NCBI RefSeq assembly: GCF_008728195.1
Contig: NZ_CP031598.1
Span: forward strand, 2,108,001 to 2,172,000
From: Roseovarius indicus
Lineage (GTDB): Bacteria > Pseudomonadota > Alphaproteobacteria > Rhodobacterales > Rhodobacteraceae
Direction of reading: 5' to 3'
Length of the DNA: 64,000 bases
The notes below the pieces were generated by a model that had not been told where the DNA came from, did not search any database, and saw only the letters and a list, made by a program, of their open reading frames with translations. Below, in pieces: positions 1 through 8,388 of the stretch (its first letter is position 1; every line of letters starts with the position of its first letter). The position numbers and the translations under genes were made by a program.

Positions 1-952
1 TCTTTCCGTCGGACTGGCTGTGCTGTTCGAAGAAGGAGCCCATCATGTCGAAGACCGCCGCGCGGGTTTCGGGGTCGTCCATCATCACCTCGTGGCGGCC
101 GCCTTCGATCACCTCGAGCCGGCCGTTGGGCCAGGCGGCCATGCGCTGGCGGATGCGGGTGACGTCGACGATTTCCTCGTCGGAGCCCATGATGGTGAGG
201 CAGGGCAGGTTTGGCGAGGGTTTGCGGGCGAGCGCGCGGGTTTCCATCAGCGCCTCGTGCAGCCAATGGAGGCTGGGGCCGCCGAGGCCGAGCTCGGGCT
301 GGGCGTTGAGGTGGTCGATCATGTAATCGTACATCGCCCGGTCGCGGGTGAGCTTGTTGGTCTCGAACGGCTCGGAGAGCACGTAGCTGCCGCCCGCCGT
401 GCCGGGGGCGTAGCGGTGGCCGATGCCGAGGCGCTTGGAACTCCACGAGAGGGACCATGCGACGGGGCGCAGGGCGTCGGACATCTGGATGCCCCACATC
501 GGCCCCGAGAAGACGCAGGAGGCGACGGACAGGCCTTCCATGGCCGCGCGCAGGCCGATGCAGCCGCCCATGGAATGGGCGAGCAGGTGCCAGGGCTTGG
601 GGAGGTCGAGCTCTTCGGCCGCGGCGACCATGGCGCGGACGTCATGCTGGTAATCGGTGAAATGCATGACGTGGCCGGCCATCTCGTCATCGACGAGCCG
701 GTCGGCGAGGCCCTGGCCGCGCCAGTCGATGGCGAAGGTGGCGAGGCCGCGGCTTGCCAGATCGCGGGCGGCGCGGCCGTATTTCTCGATATACTCGGTG
801 CGCCCCGGGAAGAGGAACACCGTGCCGTTTGCCCCCTCGGGCCGCCACAGGCCGAGCCTGATCCGGGTGCCGTCGGCCGTGTCGGCCCACCACGCCCGGC
901 CGTCGCCCGGCCCGTCGGACAGTTCGGCGAAGAAGGGGGCGGCTTCGGTCAC
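1..952 (-). CDS. alpha/beta hydrolase, lysophospholipase-like (3' end cut by window)
   Basis: Serine alpha/beta hydrolase of the Hydrolase_4/PldB type; probably cleaves an ester or lysophospholipid in the cytoplasm, substrate unknown. 317 codons are visible and the C-terminus lies beyond base 1. The nucleophile elbow is AHSMGG (about residue 125). Late in the protein come GSDEEIVD (acid region) and EGGRHEVMMD (catalytic His region), so the catalytic core is nearly complete. The GTG start at 952 overlaps the TGA of the upstream SCP2 gene by three bases, suggesting translational coupling. There is no signal peptide. The family call is firm; the substrate is not. Confidence 0.85.
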   Translation of the reverse strand, partial: MTEAAPFFAELSDGPGDGRAWWADTADGTRIRLGLWRPEGANGTVFLFPGRTEYIEKYGRAARDLASRGLATFAIDWRGQGLADRLVDDEMAGHVMHFTDYQHDVRAMVAAAEELDLPKPWHLLAHSMGGCIGLRAAMEGLSVASCVFSGPMWGIQMSDALRPVAWSLSWSSKRLGIGHRYAPGTAGGSYVLSEPFETNKLTRDRAMYDYMIDHLNAQPELGLGGPSLHWLHEALMETRALARKPSPNLPCLTIMGSDEEIVDVTRIRQRMAAWPNGRLEVIEGGRHEVMMDDPETRAAVFDMMGSFFEQHSQSDGK

Positions 953-1245
953 GCCAGGACGGAGCCCAGTTTCATGGCGAGGCCCATGTCGCCGTCGACG
1001 CTGAGCTTGCCGGACATGAAGGCGGATGTGGGGTCGAGATCGCCCTCGAGGATGGCCTCGAAGGTCTCGGCATCGGCGGTCAGGGTCACGTCGGCCTCGT
1101 CGTCGCCTTCGCGCACGCCGTTCTCGTCGATGATGATGGCGCCTTCGCCCTCGATCACGAACTTGGCGGTGCCGTCGTCGAATCCGTCGCCGACCTTGGG
1201 TTTCAGGGCCTCGACGGCGCTCTTGGTGACATCACTCATGTTCAA
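949..1245 (-). CDS. SCP2 sterol-binding domain protein
   Basis: Small (98 aa) stand-alone SCP2 domain, which binds hydrophobic ligands such as fatty acyl groups. The pattern is typical: KFVIEGEGAIIID, then a strand with DVTLTADAETFEAILEGDLDP, then AFMSGKLSVDGDMGLAMKL at the C-terminus. Two in-frame ATGs (1245 and 1239) are possible starts. It is co-transcribed with the downstream alpha/beta hydrolase, whose start overlaps its stop, which suggests a shared role in lipid handling. The gene diverges from the TPR protein at 1311; the roughly 65 bp between them must hold both promoters. Confidence 0.88.
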   Translation of the reverse strand: MNMSDVTKSAVEALKPKVGDGFDDGTAKFVIEGEGAIIIDENGVREGDDEADVTLTADAETFEAILEGDLDPTSAFMSGKLSVDGDMGLAMKLGSVLA

Positions 1246-1310
1246 TTTCCTCCGGTCTGGCCATCGGGGGGCTATGATTCCCCGAAATGGGCGCTAAATT
1301 CAGTGGTGTT

Positions 1311-1874
1311 ATGGGCATGTCATTCCAATTTCTCAATCGTACCGTTGCGTCGGTTCTGGCGATAGTCCTGTTATCAACCGTTTGCTGGGCGGCGGACCAG
1401 GACAAGCTCGACCGGCTGTACGGCCAGTTGCAGGACGCCGAGCCGGCGGAGGCGCGGCGGGTGGCCAAGGAAATAGAGCTGGAATGGTCGAAATCCGGCT
1501 CTCCGGCGATGGACCTGTTGTTGAAAAGGGGCACGGACGCGATGGAGGCGGGAGATTTCGCGTCTGCGATCGGGCATTTCACCGCGCTGACCGACCATGC
1601 GCCGGATTTCGCCGAGGGCTGGCACCGGCGGGCCGTGGCCTTTGCCGCATCCGAGATGTACGGCCCGGCGGTGGACGATTTACGGCACGCGCTGGAGCTC
1701 AACCCGCGGCACTACGACGCGATTGCCGCGCTGGGTGGCATCCTCGTGAAGATCGAGAAGCCCGAAGTGGCCGCGCAGGCCTTTCAGCAGGTTTTGGCTA
1801 TACATCCCCATTACAGGGAAGTAACCGAGGCCCTGGAACATCTGGACAGCCAGACGGGCGGCGCAGATCTCTGA
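1311..1874 (+). CDS. secreted TPR-repeat protein
   Basis: Exported tetratricopeptide protein, about 187 aa. A hydrophobic N-terminal segment (FLNRTVASVLAIVLLSTVCWA) ends in a signal-peptidase-I-like site before ADQDK. The rest is helical repeats, with TPR-like blocks around GDFASAIGHFTALTDHAPDF and AVDDLRHALELNPRHYDAI. I chose ATG 1311 because it places the signal sequence at the start; 1287 and 1317 are also in frame. It lies 19 bp upstream of the helicase gene on the same strand and may be its operon partner. TPR proteins mediate protein contacts; the partner is unknown. Confidence 0.75.
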   Translation: MGMSFQFLNRTVASVLAIVLLSTVCWAADQDKLDRLYGQLQDAEPAEARRVAKEIELEWSKSGSPAMDLLLKRGTDAMEAGDFASAIGHFTALTDHAPDFAEGWHRRAVAFAASEMYGPAVDDLRHALELNPRHYDAIAALGGILVKIEKPEVAAQAFQQVLAIHPHYREVTEALEHLDSQTGGADL

Positions 1875-1893
1875 ATTGTAACGGAGCGGTCGC

Positions 1894-4857
1894 ATGGCCG
1901 AGCAGTCAAGAACCCTTGCGGTTCTGGGGCCAACCAACACGGGCAAGACGCATTTCGCCATCGAGCGCATGCTGGGGTACCGGACCGGGGTGATCGGTCT
2001 GCCGCTGCGCCTGTTGGCGCGGGAGGTCTATGACAAGATCGTCAAGGTGCGCGGCCCGTCGGTGGTGGCGTTGGTCACCGGCGAAGAGCGGATCGTTCCG
2101 GAGCGGACGCAGTACTGGGTGTGTACCGTCGAGGCGATGCCGGAGGGGATGGGCGCGGATTTCGTGGCCGTCGACGAGATCCAGCTTTGTGCCGACCCGG
2201 AGCGGGGGCACGTGTTCACCGACCGGCTGCTGAGGATGCGGGGGCTGCACGAGACGCAGTTCCTGGGCTCGCATTCGATGCGGGGGGCGATTGCTCAGCT
2301 GGTGCCGGGGGTGGAGTTCGTGGGGCGCGAGCGGATGTCGCAGCTCATGTACACGGGCTCGAAGAAGATCCCGAAGATGCCGCCGCGGAGCGCGATCGTG
2401 GGGTTCTCGGTTGAAAACGTGTATGCCATTGCCGAGCTGCTGCGCCGTCAGAAGGGCGGGGCGGCCGTGGTGATGGGGGCGCTTTCCCCCAGGACGCGGA
2501 ATGCGCAGGTGGAGCTTTATCAGAACGGGGATGTCGACTACCTCGTGGCGACGGATGCGATCGGGATGGGGCTGAACCTCGATATCGATCACGTGGCGTT
2601 TTCCTCGCTTTCCAAGTTCGACGGGCGGCGGATGCGGGCGTTGCAGCCCAACGAGCTGGCGCAGATCGCGGGCCGTGCGGGCCGCGGGATGAGCAACGGC
2701 ACCTTCGGGGTGACGGGCGAGGCGCCCGATCTCGACCCGGACGTGGCGCAGGCGATCATGGATCACCGGTTCGCGCCCATCCGCAAGCTGGAGTGGCGAA
2801 ACCCCGCGCTGAGCTTCGGGCATCTCGATGCGCTGATCGCCTCGCTGGAGGTGCGGCCCGAGAACGAGCGGCTGACCAAGGCGCGGGAGGCCGATGACCT
2901 TGGTGCGCTGAAAACATTGGCCGAGGTGGCGGAGGTTCGCGCACGGGCCAGCGACGGCCCGTCGGTGCGCCTGTTATGGGATGTGTGCCGGGTTCCCGAT
3001 TTCCGGGGCATCAGCCATGCCGAGCATGCGAGCCTTCTGGAGCGGATTTACTGCGACCTTCACGAGCGCGGAAAGGTATCGGAAGACTGGTTTTCTCGAC
3101 AAGTTCGTCGTATCGACCGAACCGAAGGCGACATTGATACGTTAAGCAAACGTCTGGCCTATATCAGGACGTGGACATATGTAGCCCAGCGGAACGGCTG
3201 GATTGAGAACGAAACCCATTGGCGCGACGCAACGCGCGCGGTAGAAGACCGCCTGTCAGATGCGCTTCATGGCGCTTTGACACAGAGATTTGTAGACAGG
3301 CGCACCTCGGTGCTGCTCAGGCGGCTAAAGCAGAAGGAGGCCATCGTGGCCGAAGTGAACGATACCGGTGAAGTGACTGTCGAAGGCGAATTCGTCGGCC
3401 GGCTGGAAGGATTCCGTTTCATCCAGGACAAGGCGGCAGCCGGGCAGGAAGCCAAGACGCTGCAACAGGCGAGCCTTCAGGCGCTGGCGCCGCATTTCCA
3501 TTTGCGGGCGGACCGGTTCTATAACGCGCCCGATACCGAGATCGATTTCACCGAGCAGGGCGGCCTGATGTGGGGCGACCAGGCGGTGGGCAAGCTGGTG
3601 GCCGGCAGCGATCCGCTCAAGCCGGGTGTGTCGGCTTACGTGGACGACACGGCCGGGCCGGAGGTGATGCAGAAGGTGCAGCGCCGGTTGCAGCATTTCA
3701 TCGACCGCAAGATCGCGACGCTGTTCGAGCCGCTGCTGAACATCCAGCGCGACGAGGAGATGACCGGGCTGGCCCGCGGCTTCGGCTTCCGCATGGTCGA
3801 GAATTTCGGCGTGATCCCGCGCGGCCAGGTGGCCGACGAGGTGAAGGCGCTGGATCAGGAGTCGCGCGGCGCGCTGCGCAAGCACGGCGTGCGGTTCGGG
3901 CAGTTCACGATTTTCATGCCGCTGCTGCTTAAGCCGGCGCCGACGCGCCTGCGGCTGGTGCTGTGGTCGCTGACCAAGGGGCTGGACGAGTTCCCCGAGT
4001 CGCCGCCGCCGGGCTTGGTGACGGTGCCCGCGACCGAGACGACGGAAGGTTATTACGCCATGGCCGGCTATCGCGCGGCGGGCGAGCGGGCGATCCGGAT
4101 CGACATGCTGGAGCGCCTGGCCGACATGCTGCGGGCCGAGGACAGCCGGGCCGGGTTCGAGGCCAAGGCCGACATGCTGTCGATCACCGGCATGACGCTG
4201 GAGCAGTTCGCCGACCTGATGCAGGGCCTGGGCTACAAGGCCGAGCGGGCTGAGCGCGAGAAGGTGAAGCCGGTTGACCAGGCCGTGGCCGATGCGTCTT
4301 CGGACGAGGCGACGGCGGCCGAGGCCGGCGACGCCCCGGTGATGGATGCGGCGGACGCCGGCGGAACGGCGGAGCCCGAGGCCGGACCGGTGATGGAGAA
4401 TGCGGAGGCCGCGGCGGGCCATGTGCCGGACGCTGCGGATGCGCCGGCGGAGACGGCCGAGGACAAGGCCGAAGAGATTGCCGACGCCGGCGAGGCGCCG
4501 ATCGCGGCGGAACCTGCCGAGGCGCCGGAGGACGAGGCCGAGATCCCCGAGACGCCGGAAGAGGAGATCCTGCCCGGCGAAAGCCCGGCCGACGTGGCCC
4601 AGCCCGAGGTCGAGGTGTTCTATACCTTCACCTGGGCCGGCCGCCCCAAGGGCAACCGCCAGAACCAGCAGCGCCGGCAGGGCAAGCCGCAGGGCCAGGA
4701 AAAGGGGCAGGGCCGCAAGCCCAAGGGCAAGCCGCGGGGCGGAAAGCCCGAGCAGAAGGGTGCGCGCAACTATTCCTCGAAGCCCGAGAAGAAAGACAAG
4801 ATCGACCCCGACAACCCCTTCGCCGCGGCGCTCATGGGGTTGAAGGACAAGAGCTGA
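1894..4857 (+). CDS. SUV3-like DEAD/DEAH-box RNA helicase
   Basis: Superfamily 2 helicase related to the mitochondrial RNA helicase SUV3. Walker A GPTNTGKT is at residues 12-19, motif II DEIQ at 94-97, motif V DAIGMGLN at 221-228 and motif VI QIAGRAGRG at 257-265. A long C-terminal half follows. From about residue 790 the protein is an Ala/Glu-rich acidic stretch, then a Lys/Gly/Gln-rich basic tail (about 895-960), probably disordered and RNA-binding. 987 aa is longer than the usual helicase core because of this tail. In mitochondria SUV3 works with RNA turnover enzymes; the bacterial role is inferred to be RNA metabolism. The S4-domain gene follows eight bases downstream. Confidence 0.9.
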   Translation: MAEQSRTLAVLGPTNTGKTHFAIERMLGYRTGVIGLPLRLLAREVYDKIVKVRGPSVVALVTGEERIVPERTQYWVCTVEAMPEGMGADFVAVDEIQLCADPERGHVFTDRLLRMRGLHETQFLGSHSMRGAIAQLVPGVEFVGRERMSQLMYTGSKKIPKMPPRSAIVGFSVENVYAIAELLRRQKGGAAVVMGALSPRTRNAQVELYQNGDVDYLVATDAIGMGLNLDIDHVAFSSLSKFDGRRMRALQPNELAQIAGRAGRGMSNGTFGVTGEAPDLDPDVAQAIMDHRFAPIRKLEWRNPALSFGHLDALIASLEVRPENERLTKAREADDLGALKTLAEVAEVRARASDGPSVRLLWDVCRVPDFRGISHAEHASLLERIYCDLHERGKVSEDWFSRQVRRIDRTEGDIDTLSKRLAYIRTWTYVAQRNGWIENETHWRDATRAVEDRLSDALHGALTQRFVDRRTSVLLRRLKQKEAIVAEVNDTGEVTVEGEFVGRLEGFRFIQDKAAAGQEAKTLQQASLQALAPHFHLRADRFYNAPDTEIDFTEQGGLMWGDQAVGKLVAGSDPLKPGVSAYVDDTAGPEVMQKVQRRLQHFIDRKIATLFEPLLNIQRDEEMTGLARGFGFRMVENFGVIPRGQVADEVKALDQESRGALRKHGVRFGQFTIFMPLLLKPAPTRLRLVLWSLTKGLDEFPESPPPGLVTVPATETTEGYYAMAGYRAAGERAIRIDMLERLADMLRAEDSRAGFEAKADMLSITGMTLEQFADLMQGLGYKAERAEREKVKPVDQAVADASSDEATAAEAGDAPVMDAADAGGTAEPEAGPVMENAEAAAGHVPDAADAPAETAEDKAEEIADAGEAPIAAEPAEAPEDEAEIPETPEEEILPGESPADVAQPEVEVFYTFTWAGRPKGNRQNQQRRQGKPQGQEKGQGRKPKGKPRGGKPEQKGARNYSSKPEKKDKIDPDNPFAAALMGLKDKS

Positions 4858-4864
4858 TGCTCGT

Positions 4865-5251
4865 GTGACCGGGCCCGCGCCGAAGATCCGCCTCGACAAG
4901 TGGCTGTGGCACGCGCGTTTCTTCAAGACGCGCGGGCTTTCGGCGAAGCTTGTCTCGGGCGGGCATGTGCGGGTTAACAGCCAGAAGGTGGGCAAGCCCG
5001 CCCATGCGGTGGGGCCGGGCGATGTGCTGACCTTTCCGCAGGCGCGGCGGGTCAGGGTGATCAGGATCGTCGCGGTGGGCGAGCGGCGCGGGCCGGCGCC
5101 CGAGGCGCAGGGGCTCTACGAGGATCTTGATCCACCGAAGGCCGTTGACCCGAACACCGTTCCACAACCGCCCAAATTTGAGGGAAAAGGACGCCCCACG
5201 AAACGCGATCGCCGCAAACTCGACCTCAATCGTTCCGATACGCTTGAATGA
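4865..5251 (+). CDS. S4-domain RNA-binding protein, Hsp15-like
   Basis: 128-aa protein with an N-terminal S4 domain: IRLDKWLWHARFFKTR, then GHVRVN and KVGKPAHAVGPGDVLTF. This is the Hsp15/RlmB-unrelated S4 family; E. coli Hsp15 binds stalled 50S subunits carrying nascent peptide. The C-terminus is basic (RPTKRDRRKLD). The start is GTG 4865, seven bases after the helicase stop, so the two are probably one transcript. An ATG at 4857 is out of frame. Role in ribosome rescue or rRNA binding is inferred from the family. Confidence 0.85.
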   Translation: MTGPAPKIRLDKWLWHARFFKTRGLSAKLVSGGHVRVNSQKVGKPAHAVGPGDVLTFPQARRVRVIRIVAVGERRGPAPEAQGLYEDLDPPKAVDPNTVPQPPKFEGKGRPTKRDRRKLDLNRSDTLE

Positions 5252-5303
5252 TCTTCGGCACTGGATTAGTTCAGGCCGGAGATATCAAGGATGAGCCCGC
5301 CAG

Positions 5304-5642
5304 ATGACTTATGTGGTGATCGACAACTGCATCGAATGCAAATACACCGACTGCGTCGAGGTCTGCCCCGTGGATTGTTTCTACGAGGGCGAGAACATGC
5401 TGGTGATTCACCCCGACGAATGCATCGACTGCGGTGTCTGTGAGCCGGAGTGCCCCGCCGACGCGATCCGGCCCGACACCGAGCCGGACATGGAGAAATG
5501 GGTTGAGTTCAACCGGAAGTATTCCGAGATGTGGCCGGTGATCATCACCAAGAAAGACCAGCTTCCCCAGGCAGACGACCGCGACGGGGAAGAGGGCAAG
5601 CTGGACAAGTATTTCTCGGAGAAGCCGGGCGAGGGGGGCTGA
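5304..5642 (+). CDS. fdxA: 7Fe ferredoxin FdxA
   Basis: Low-potential electron carrier, 112 aa, with one [3Fe-4S] and one [4Fe-4S] cluster. By comparison with Azotobacter FdI numbering, C9, C17 and C50 would hold the 3Fe cluster and C21, C40, C43 and C46 the 4Fe cluster; C12 and C25 are extra. The C-terminal extension ([15 protein letters not shown]) is typical of the alphaproteobacterial FdxA family. It stands alone between the S4 gene and carD, an order I remember from other Rhodobacteraceae. The start ATG at 5304 directly precedes the conserved [16 protein letters not shown] segment. Confidence 0.95.
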   Translation: MTYVVIDNCIECKYTDCVEVCPVDCFYEGENMLVIHPDECIDCGVCEPECPADAIRPDTEPDMEKWVEFNRKYSEMWPVIITKKDQLPQADDRDGEEGKLDKYFSEKPGEGG

Positions 5643-5690
5643 ACCGGGCGGTTCAGCCGATTCGATATCGGACGGCCTGTCAGTGGCCGT
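5639..5690 (+). terminator. two short hairpins after fdxA (weak terminator candidate)
   Basis: The fdxA stop is embedded in an inverted repeat, CTGAACCG/CGGTTCAG (5639-5656). A second hairpin ACGGCC-7-GGCCGT lies at 5672-5690. Neither is followed by a T run, so intrinsic termination is doubtful; they may protect the 3' end instead. Confidence 0.3.
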
Positions 5691-5949
5691 ACAAAGACGC
5701 AGGAGTGCCGTGTAACGCCTTTGATTCAAAGGCGAAATACGGCCGTTCAAGCAATTGTGCTTCCTGAGGCCGCGTTTTTGTGCTATAGTTTTGTGACATG
5801 TGAAGAACACCGCCTGATATCCATTCGCCCGAGCTGCCTTTGGGAATGGGTATTTCTGCGCCTATTGCATCGGCTCATCGGATGACCAGATCCCCTGGGG
5901 CGAGCCCTTTGCGCTGTCTGTGACGGTTTGCAAGATGAGGAAAGACTGA
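5691..5949 (+). promoter_or_regulatory. carD upstream region with a -10-like element
   Basis: Together with the hairpins above, this fills the 307-bp gap between fdxA and carD. I see no gene in it. A good -10-like hexamer TATAGT lies at 5784-5789. The hexamer 17 bp upstream (TTCCTG) is a poor -35; TTGTGC at 5755 is too far away. AGGAAAGACTGA just before ATG 5950 supplies the ribosome binding site. If the promoter is right, the carD leader is about 150 nt long. Confidence 0.35.
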
Positions 5950-6459
5950 ATGAGCAAATCCAAGAAATCCGAGTTCCGCGCTGACGATTACGTTGTGTAT
6001 CCCGCGCATGGCGTGGGCCAGATCGTGTCGATCGAGAAGCAGGAGATCGCCGGGATCGAACTGGAACTGTTCGTGATTTCGTTCGAGAAGGACAAGATGA
6101 CCCTGCGGGTGCCGACGAACAAGGCGGCCGAGATCGGCATGCGGAGCCTGTCGAGCCCGGACGTGGTGTCGAAGGCCATGAGCACGCTCAAGGGCAAGGC
6201 CCGGGTGAAGCGCGCGATGTGGTCGCGCCGCGCGCAGGAATACGAACAGAAGATCAACTCGGGCGACCTGATCGCGATTGCCGAGGTGGTGCGCGACCTG
6301 CACCGCACGGACGATCAGCGCGAGCAGAGCTATTCCGAGCGCCAGCTGTACGAAGCAGCCCTTGAGCGCCTGACCCGTGAAGTGGCCGCCGTGAGCGGTG
6401 GCGACGAGGTGCAGGCGGCCAAGAAGGTCGACGAAGTGCTGGTGTCGCGCGCCGCGTAA
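5950..6459 (+). CDS. carD: CarD/CdnL family RNA polymerase-binding regulator
   Basis: 169-aa protein. The N-terminal Tudor-like RNA-polymerase-interacting domain (residues about 8-65) begins DDYVVYPAHGVGQIVSIEK. A basic helical C-terminal domain follows (KGKARVKRAMWSRRAQEYEQKI). Members bind the RNAP beta subunit and stabilise the open complex at rRNA and housekeeping promoters; in alphaproteobacteria the protein is called CdnL. It is monocistronic, with its own promoter region upstream and a strong hairpin terminator downstream. Confidence 0.95.
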   Translation: MSKSKKSEFRADDYVVYPAHGVGQIVSIEKQEIAGIELELFVISFEKDKMTLRVPTNKAAEIGMRSLSSPDVVSKAMSTLKGKARVKRAMWSRRAQEYEQKINSGDLIAIAEVVRDLHRTDDQREQSYSERQLYEAALERLTREVAAVSGGDEVQAAKKVDEVLVSRAA

Positions 6460-6488
6460 ACGCCCGGCGAGACTGGAGAAATGTGGAA

Positions 6489-6515
6489 GGCCGTGCCCCT
6501 TGGGGCGCGGTCTTT
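6489..6515 (+). terminator. hairpin terminator of carD
   Basis: GGCCGTGCCCC (6489-6499), loop TT, GGGGCGCGGTC (6502-6512), then TTT. The stem is 11 bp including two G-T pairs. It sits 30 bp after the carD stop and before the convergent cobS end at 6536. Confidence 0.65.
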
Positions 6516-6535
6516 GGCGTTTATGCGGGCTCGGC

Positions 6536-7294
6536 TCAGGCGACGAGGCTGAAGAGGATGGCGATCTCGGCCACCTGCTGGGTGGCGCCGAGGACGTCGC
6601 CGGTTTGCCCGCCGATCATCGAGCGGGCGAGGAACCCCATCGCAAGCGCTGCGGCGAGGGCCCATGCAATGGCGGGCAGGCCGCTCCAGCCGGTGAAGAG
6701 GATCGCGGCGGTGGCGCCGATGGCCAGCGCCAGCCAGGCGGTGCGCGACGGGACCGCGCCGACGCTGTGCGAGAGCCCGCCTTCGCGGGCATGGGGCAGG
6801 CGGGCCATCAGGAGCGGCATGGTGGCGCGGGAGAGCGCAGCGGCGACGAGGAGGGCCGCGGCGGCGGTGCCGCCGCCCATGTCGAAGAGCAGCGTCAGGG
6901 CCGCCCAGCGGGCCGCGACCGAGAGGATGAGCGCCAGCACGCCATAGGTGCCGATGCGGCTGTCTTTCATGATCTCGAGGCGGCGGTCGCGGGTCCAGCC
7001 GCCCCAGAACCCGTCGGCGGTGTCGGCAAGGCCGTCTTCGTGGATGGCGCCGGTGGCCATTGTCAGAAAACCCATCACGATCAGCGCCGTAAGCGGCGAA
7101 GGTAATCCGAACGCGTGGGCGATGACGCCCAGCAGGGCGGCCAGTGCGCCGAGGATGAGGCCGGCCAGCGGGAAGGCCCAGGCCGCGGCCGCGCCGCGGG
7201 CGGCGTCGCCCGGGGGAACCGGCAGGCGGGACAGCAGGCCCAGGGCCGTGAATATGTCTTCCGCGCTGACGAAGGGGGTTTCGTTTTTGTGCAT
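6536..7294 (-). CDS. cobS: adenosylcobinamide-GDP ribazoletransferase (cobalamin synthase)
   Basis: Integral membrane enzyme joining adenosylcobinamide-GDP to alpha-ribazole in the last steps of B12 synthesis. Family signatures are clear: [15 protein letters not shown] at residues 85-99 and [10 protein letters not shown] at 109-118, plus five or six hydrophobic segments. 252 aa is the usual length. It diverges from cobT, which makes its substrate alpha-ribazole phosphate. The 77 bp between them is too short for a cobalamin riboswitch, and none is visible. Confidence 0.96.
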   Translation of the reverse strand: MHKNETPFVSAEDIFTALGLLSRLPVPPGDAARGAAAAWAFPLAGLILGALAALLGVIAHAFGLPSPLTALIVMGFLTMATGAIHEDGLADTADGFWGGWTRDRRLEIMKDSRIGTYGVLALILSVAARWAALTLLFDMGGGTAAAALLVAAALSRATMPLLMARLPHAREGGLSHSVGAVPSRTAWLALAIGATAAILFTGWSGLPAIAWALAAALAMGFLARSMIGGQTGDVLGATQQVAEIAILFSLVA

Positions 7295-7371
7295 GCCGGT
7301 GCCTCTTTTGGGGCTGTCTCGGAAAACGGGCTGCGGTAGAGGGAACGGGTACTGGAATAACGGGGTCAGGT

Positions 7372-8388
7372 ATGCATCAGGAATTGAATTCGGTCGAGGC
7401 GTTTTCGCAGTATTTGCAGGACCTGCCCGAAGAGGATGCCGCCGCGCGGGCCGCTGCTCAGGAGCGGAACGGGCAGCTGACCAAGCCGCCGGGGGCGTTG
7501 GGCCGGCTCGAGGATCTGGCCGCGTGGTATTGCGCGTGGCGGGGGGATGCGAAGCCGGAGATTGCCAAGCCGCAAGTGATTGTCTTTGCCGGCAATCACG
7601 GGGTGACGGCGCAGGGGATCTCGGCCTTTCCGGCGGATGTGACCGTGCAGATGGTGGCGAATTTCGAGGCCGGGGGCGCGGCGATCAACCAGCTCGCCAA
7701 GGCGTTCGGCGCGAAGATGGATGTGCATGCGCTGGAGCTCGACCGGCCCACGGCCGATTTCACGCAAGGGCCCGCGATGGACGAGGCCGAGTTCCTGGCG
7801 GCGTTGAAGACCGGCTGGGAAGCTGTTGATCCGGAAGCGGATTTGCTGGTCGTGGGGGAGATGGGGATCGGCAATACCACCGCGGCGGCGGCGATGGCGT
7901 TGGCGCTGTTCGGTGGTGAGGCCGGTGACTGGACGGGCCGTGGCACGGGCGTCAGCGACGAGGCGTTGCAGCTGAAGGCCGAGGTCGTGGCGCGGGCCGT
8001 GGCAGCGAATGCGGGCTGCGGGACGGACGGGCTTGAGGTGCTGCGTTGCCTTGGCGGCCGGGAGATTGCCGCGATGGCCGGTGCGATGGTGCGGGCGCGG
8101 GTGCTGCGGATTCCGATGATCCTGGACGGGTTCATCTGCACGGCCGCCGGCGCCTGTCTGGAAGCGGCGCGGAAGGGTGCGCTGGACCATGCGGTTGCAG
8201 GCCATGTGAGCGCCGAGGCGGCGCATCCGGCGCTGCTGGCGCGGCTCGGGAAGGAGCCGCTGCTGGCGATGGGCATGCGGCTGGGCGAGGGCTCGGGCGC
8301 GGCGCTGGCGATGGGTGTGCTGAAGGGCGCGGTCGCCTGTCACTCGGGCATGGCGACCTTTGCCGAGGCGGGGGTGTCGGGGGGCTAG
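7372..8388 (+). CDS. cobT: nicotinate-nucleotide--dimethylbenzimidazole phosphoribosyltransferase
   Basis: Transfers phosphoribose from nicotinate mononucleotide to 5,6-dimethylbenzimidazole, giving alpha-ribazole phosphate for the lower B12 ligand. 338 aa. Motifs: [13 protein letters not shown] at 38-50, [14 protein letters not shown] at 74-87, and [12 protein letters not shown] near the C-terminus, which carries the catalytic Glu of this family. It is divergent from cobS. Its 3' end overlaps the convergent Kef antiporter gene by four bases (8385-8388), leaving no room for a conventional terminator. Confidence 0.96.
   Translation: MHQELNSVEAFSQYLQDLPEEDAAARAAAQERNGQLTKPPGALGRLEDLAAWYCAWRGDAKPEIAKPQVIVFAGNHGVTAQGISAFPADVTVQMVANFEAGGAAINQLAKAFGAKMDVHALELDRPTADFTQGPAMDEAEFLAALKTGWEAVDPEADLLVVGEMGIGNTTAAAAMALALFGGEAGDWTGRGTGVSDEALQLKAEVVARAVAANAGCGTDGLEVLRCLGGREIAAMAGAMVRARVLRIPMILDGFICTAAGACLEAARKGALDHAVAGHVSAEAAHPALLARLGKEPLLAMGMRLGEGSGAALAMGVLKGAVACHSGMATFAEAGVSGG

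Noticed and set aside
3325..4995. Open frame of 556 codons antisense to the helicase
   Set aside because: Leu/Arg-rich artefact of high GC; overlaps the real helicase entirely.
7295..7371. Cobalamin riboswitch between cobS and cobT
   Set aside because: Only 77 bp, no B12-box-like sequence or multi-stem fold; a cobalamin aptamer needs about 200 nt.
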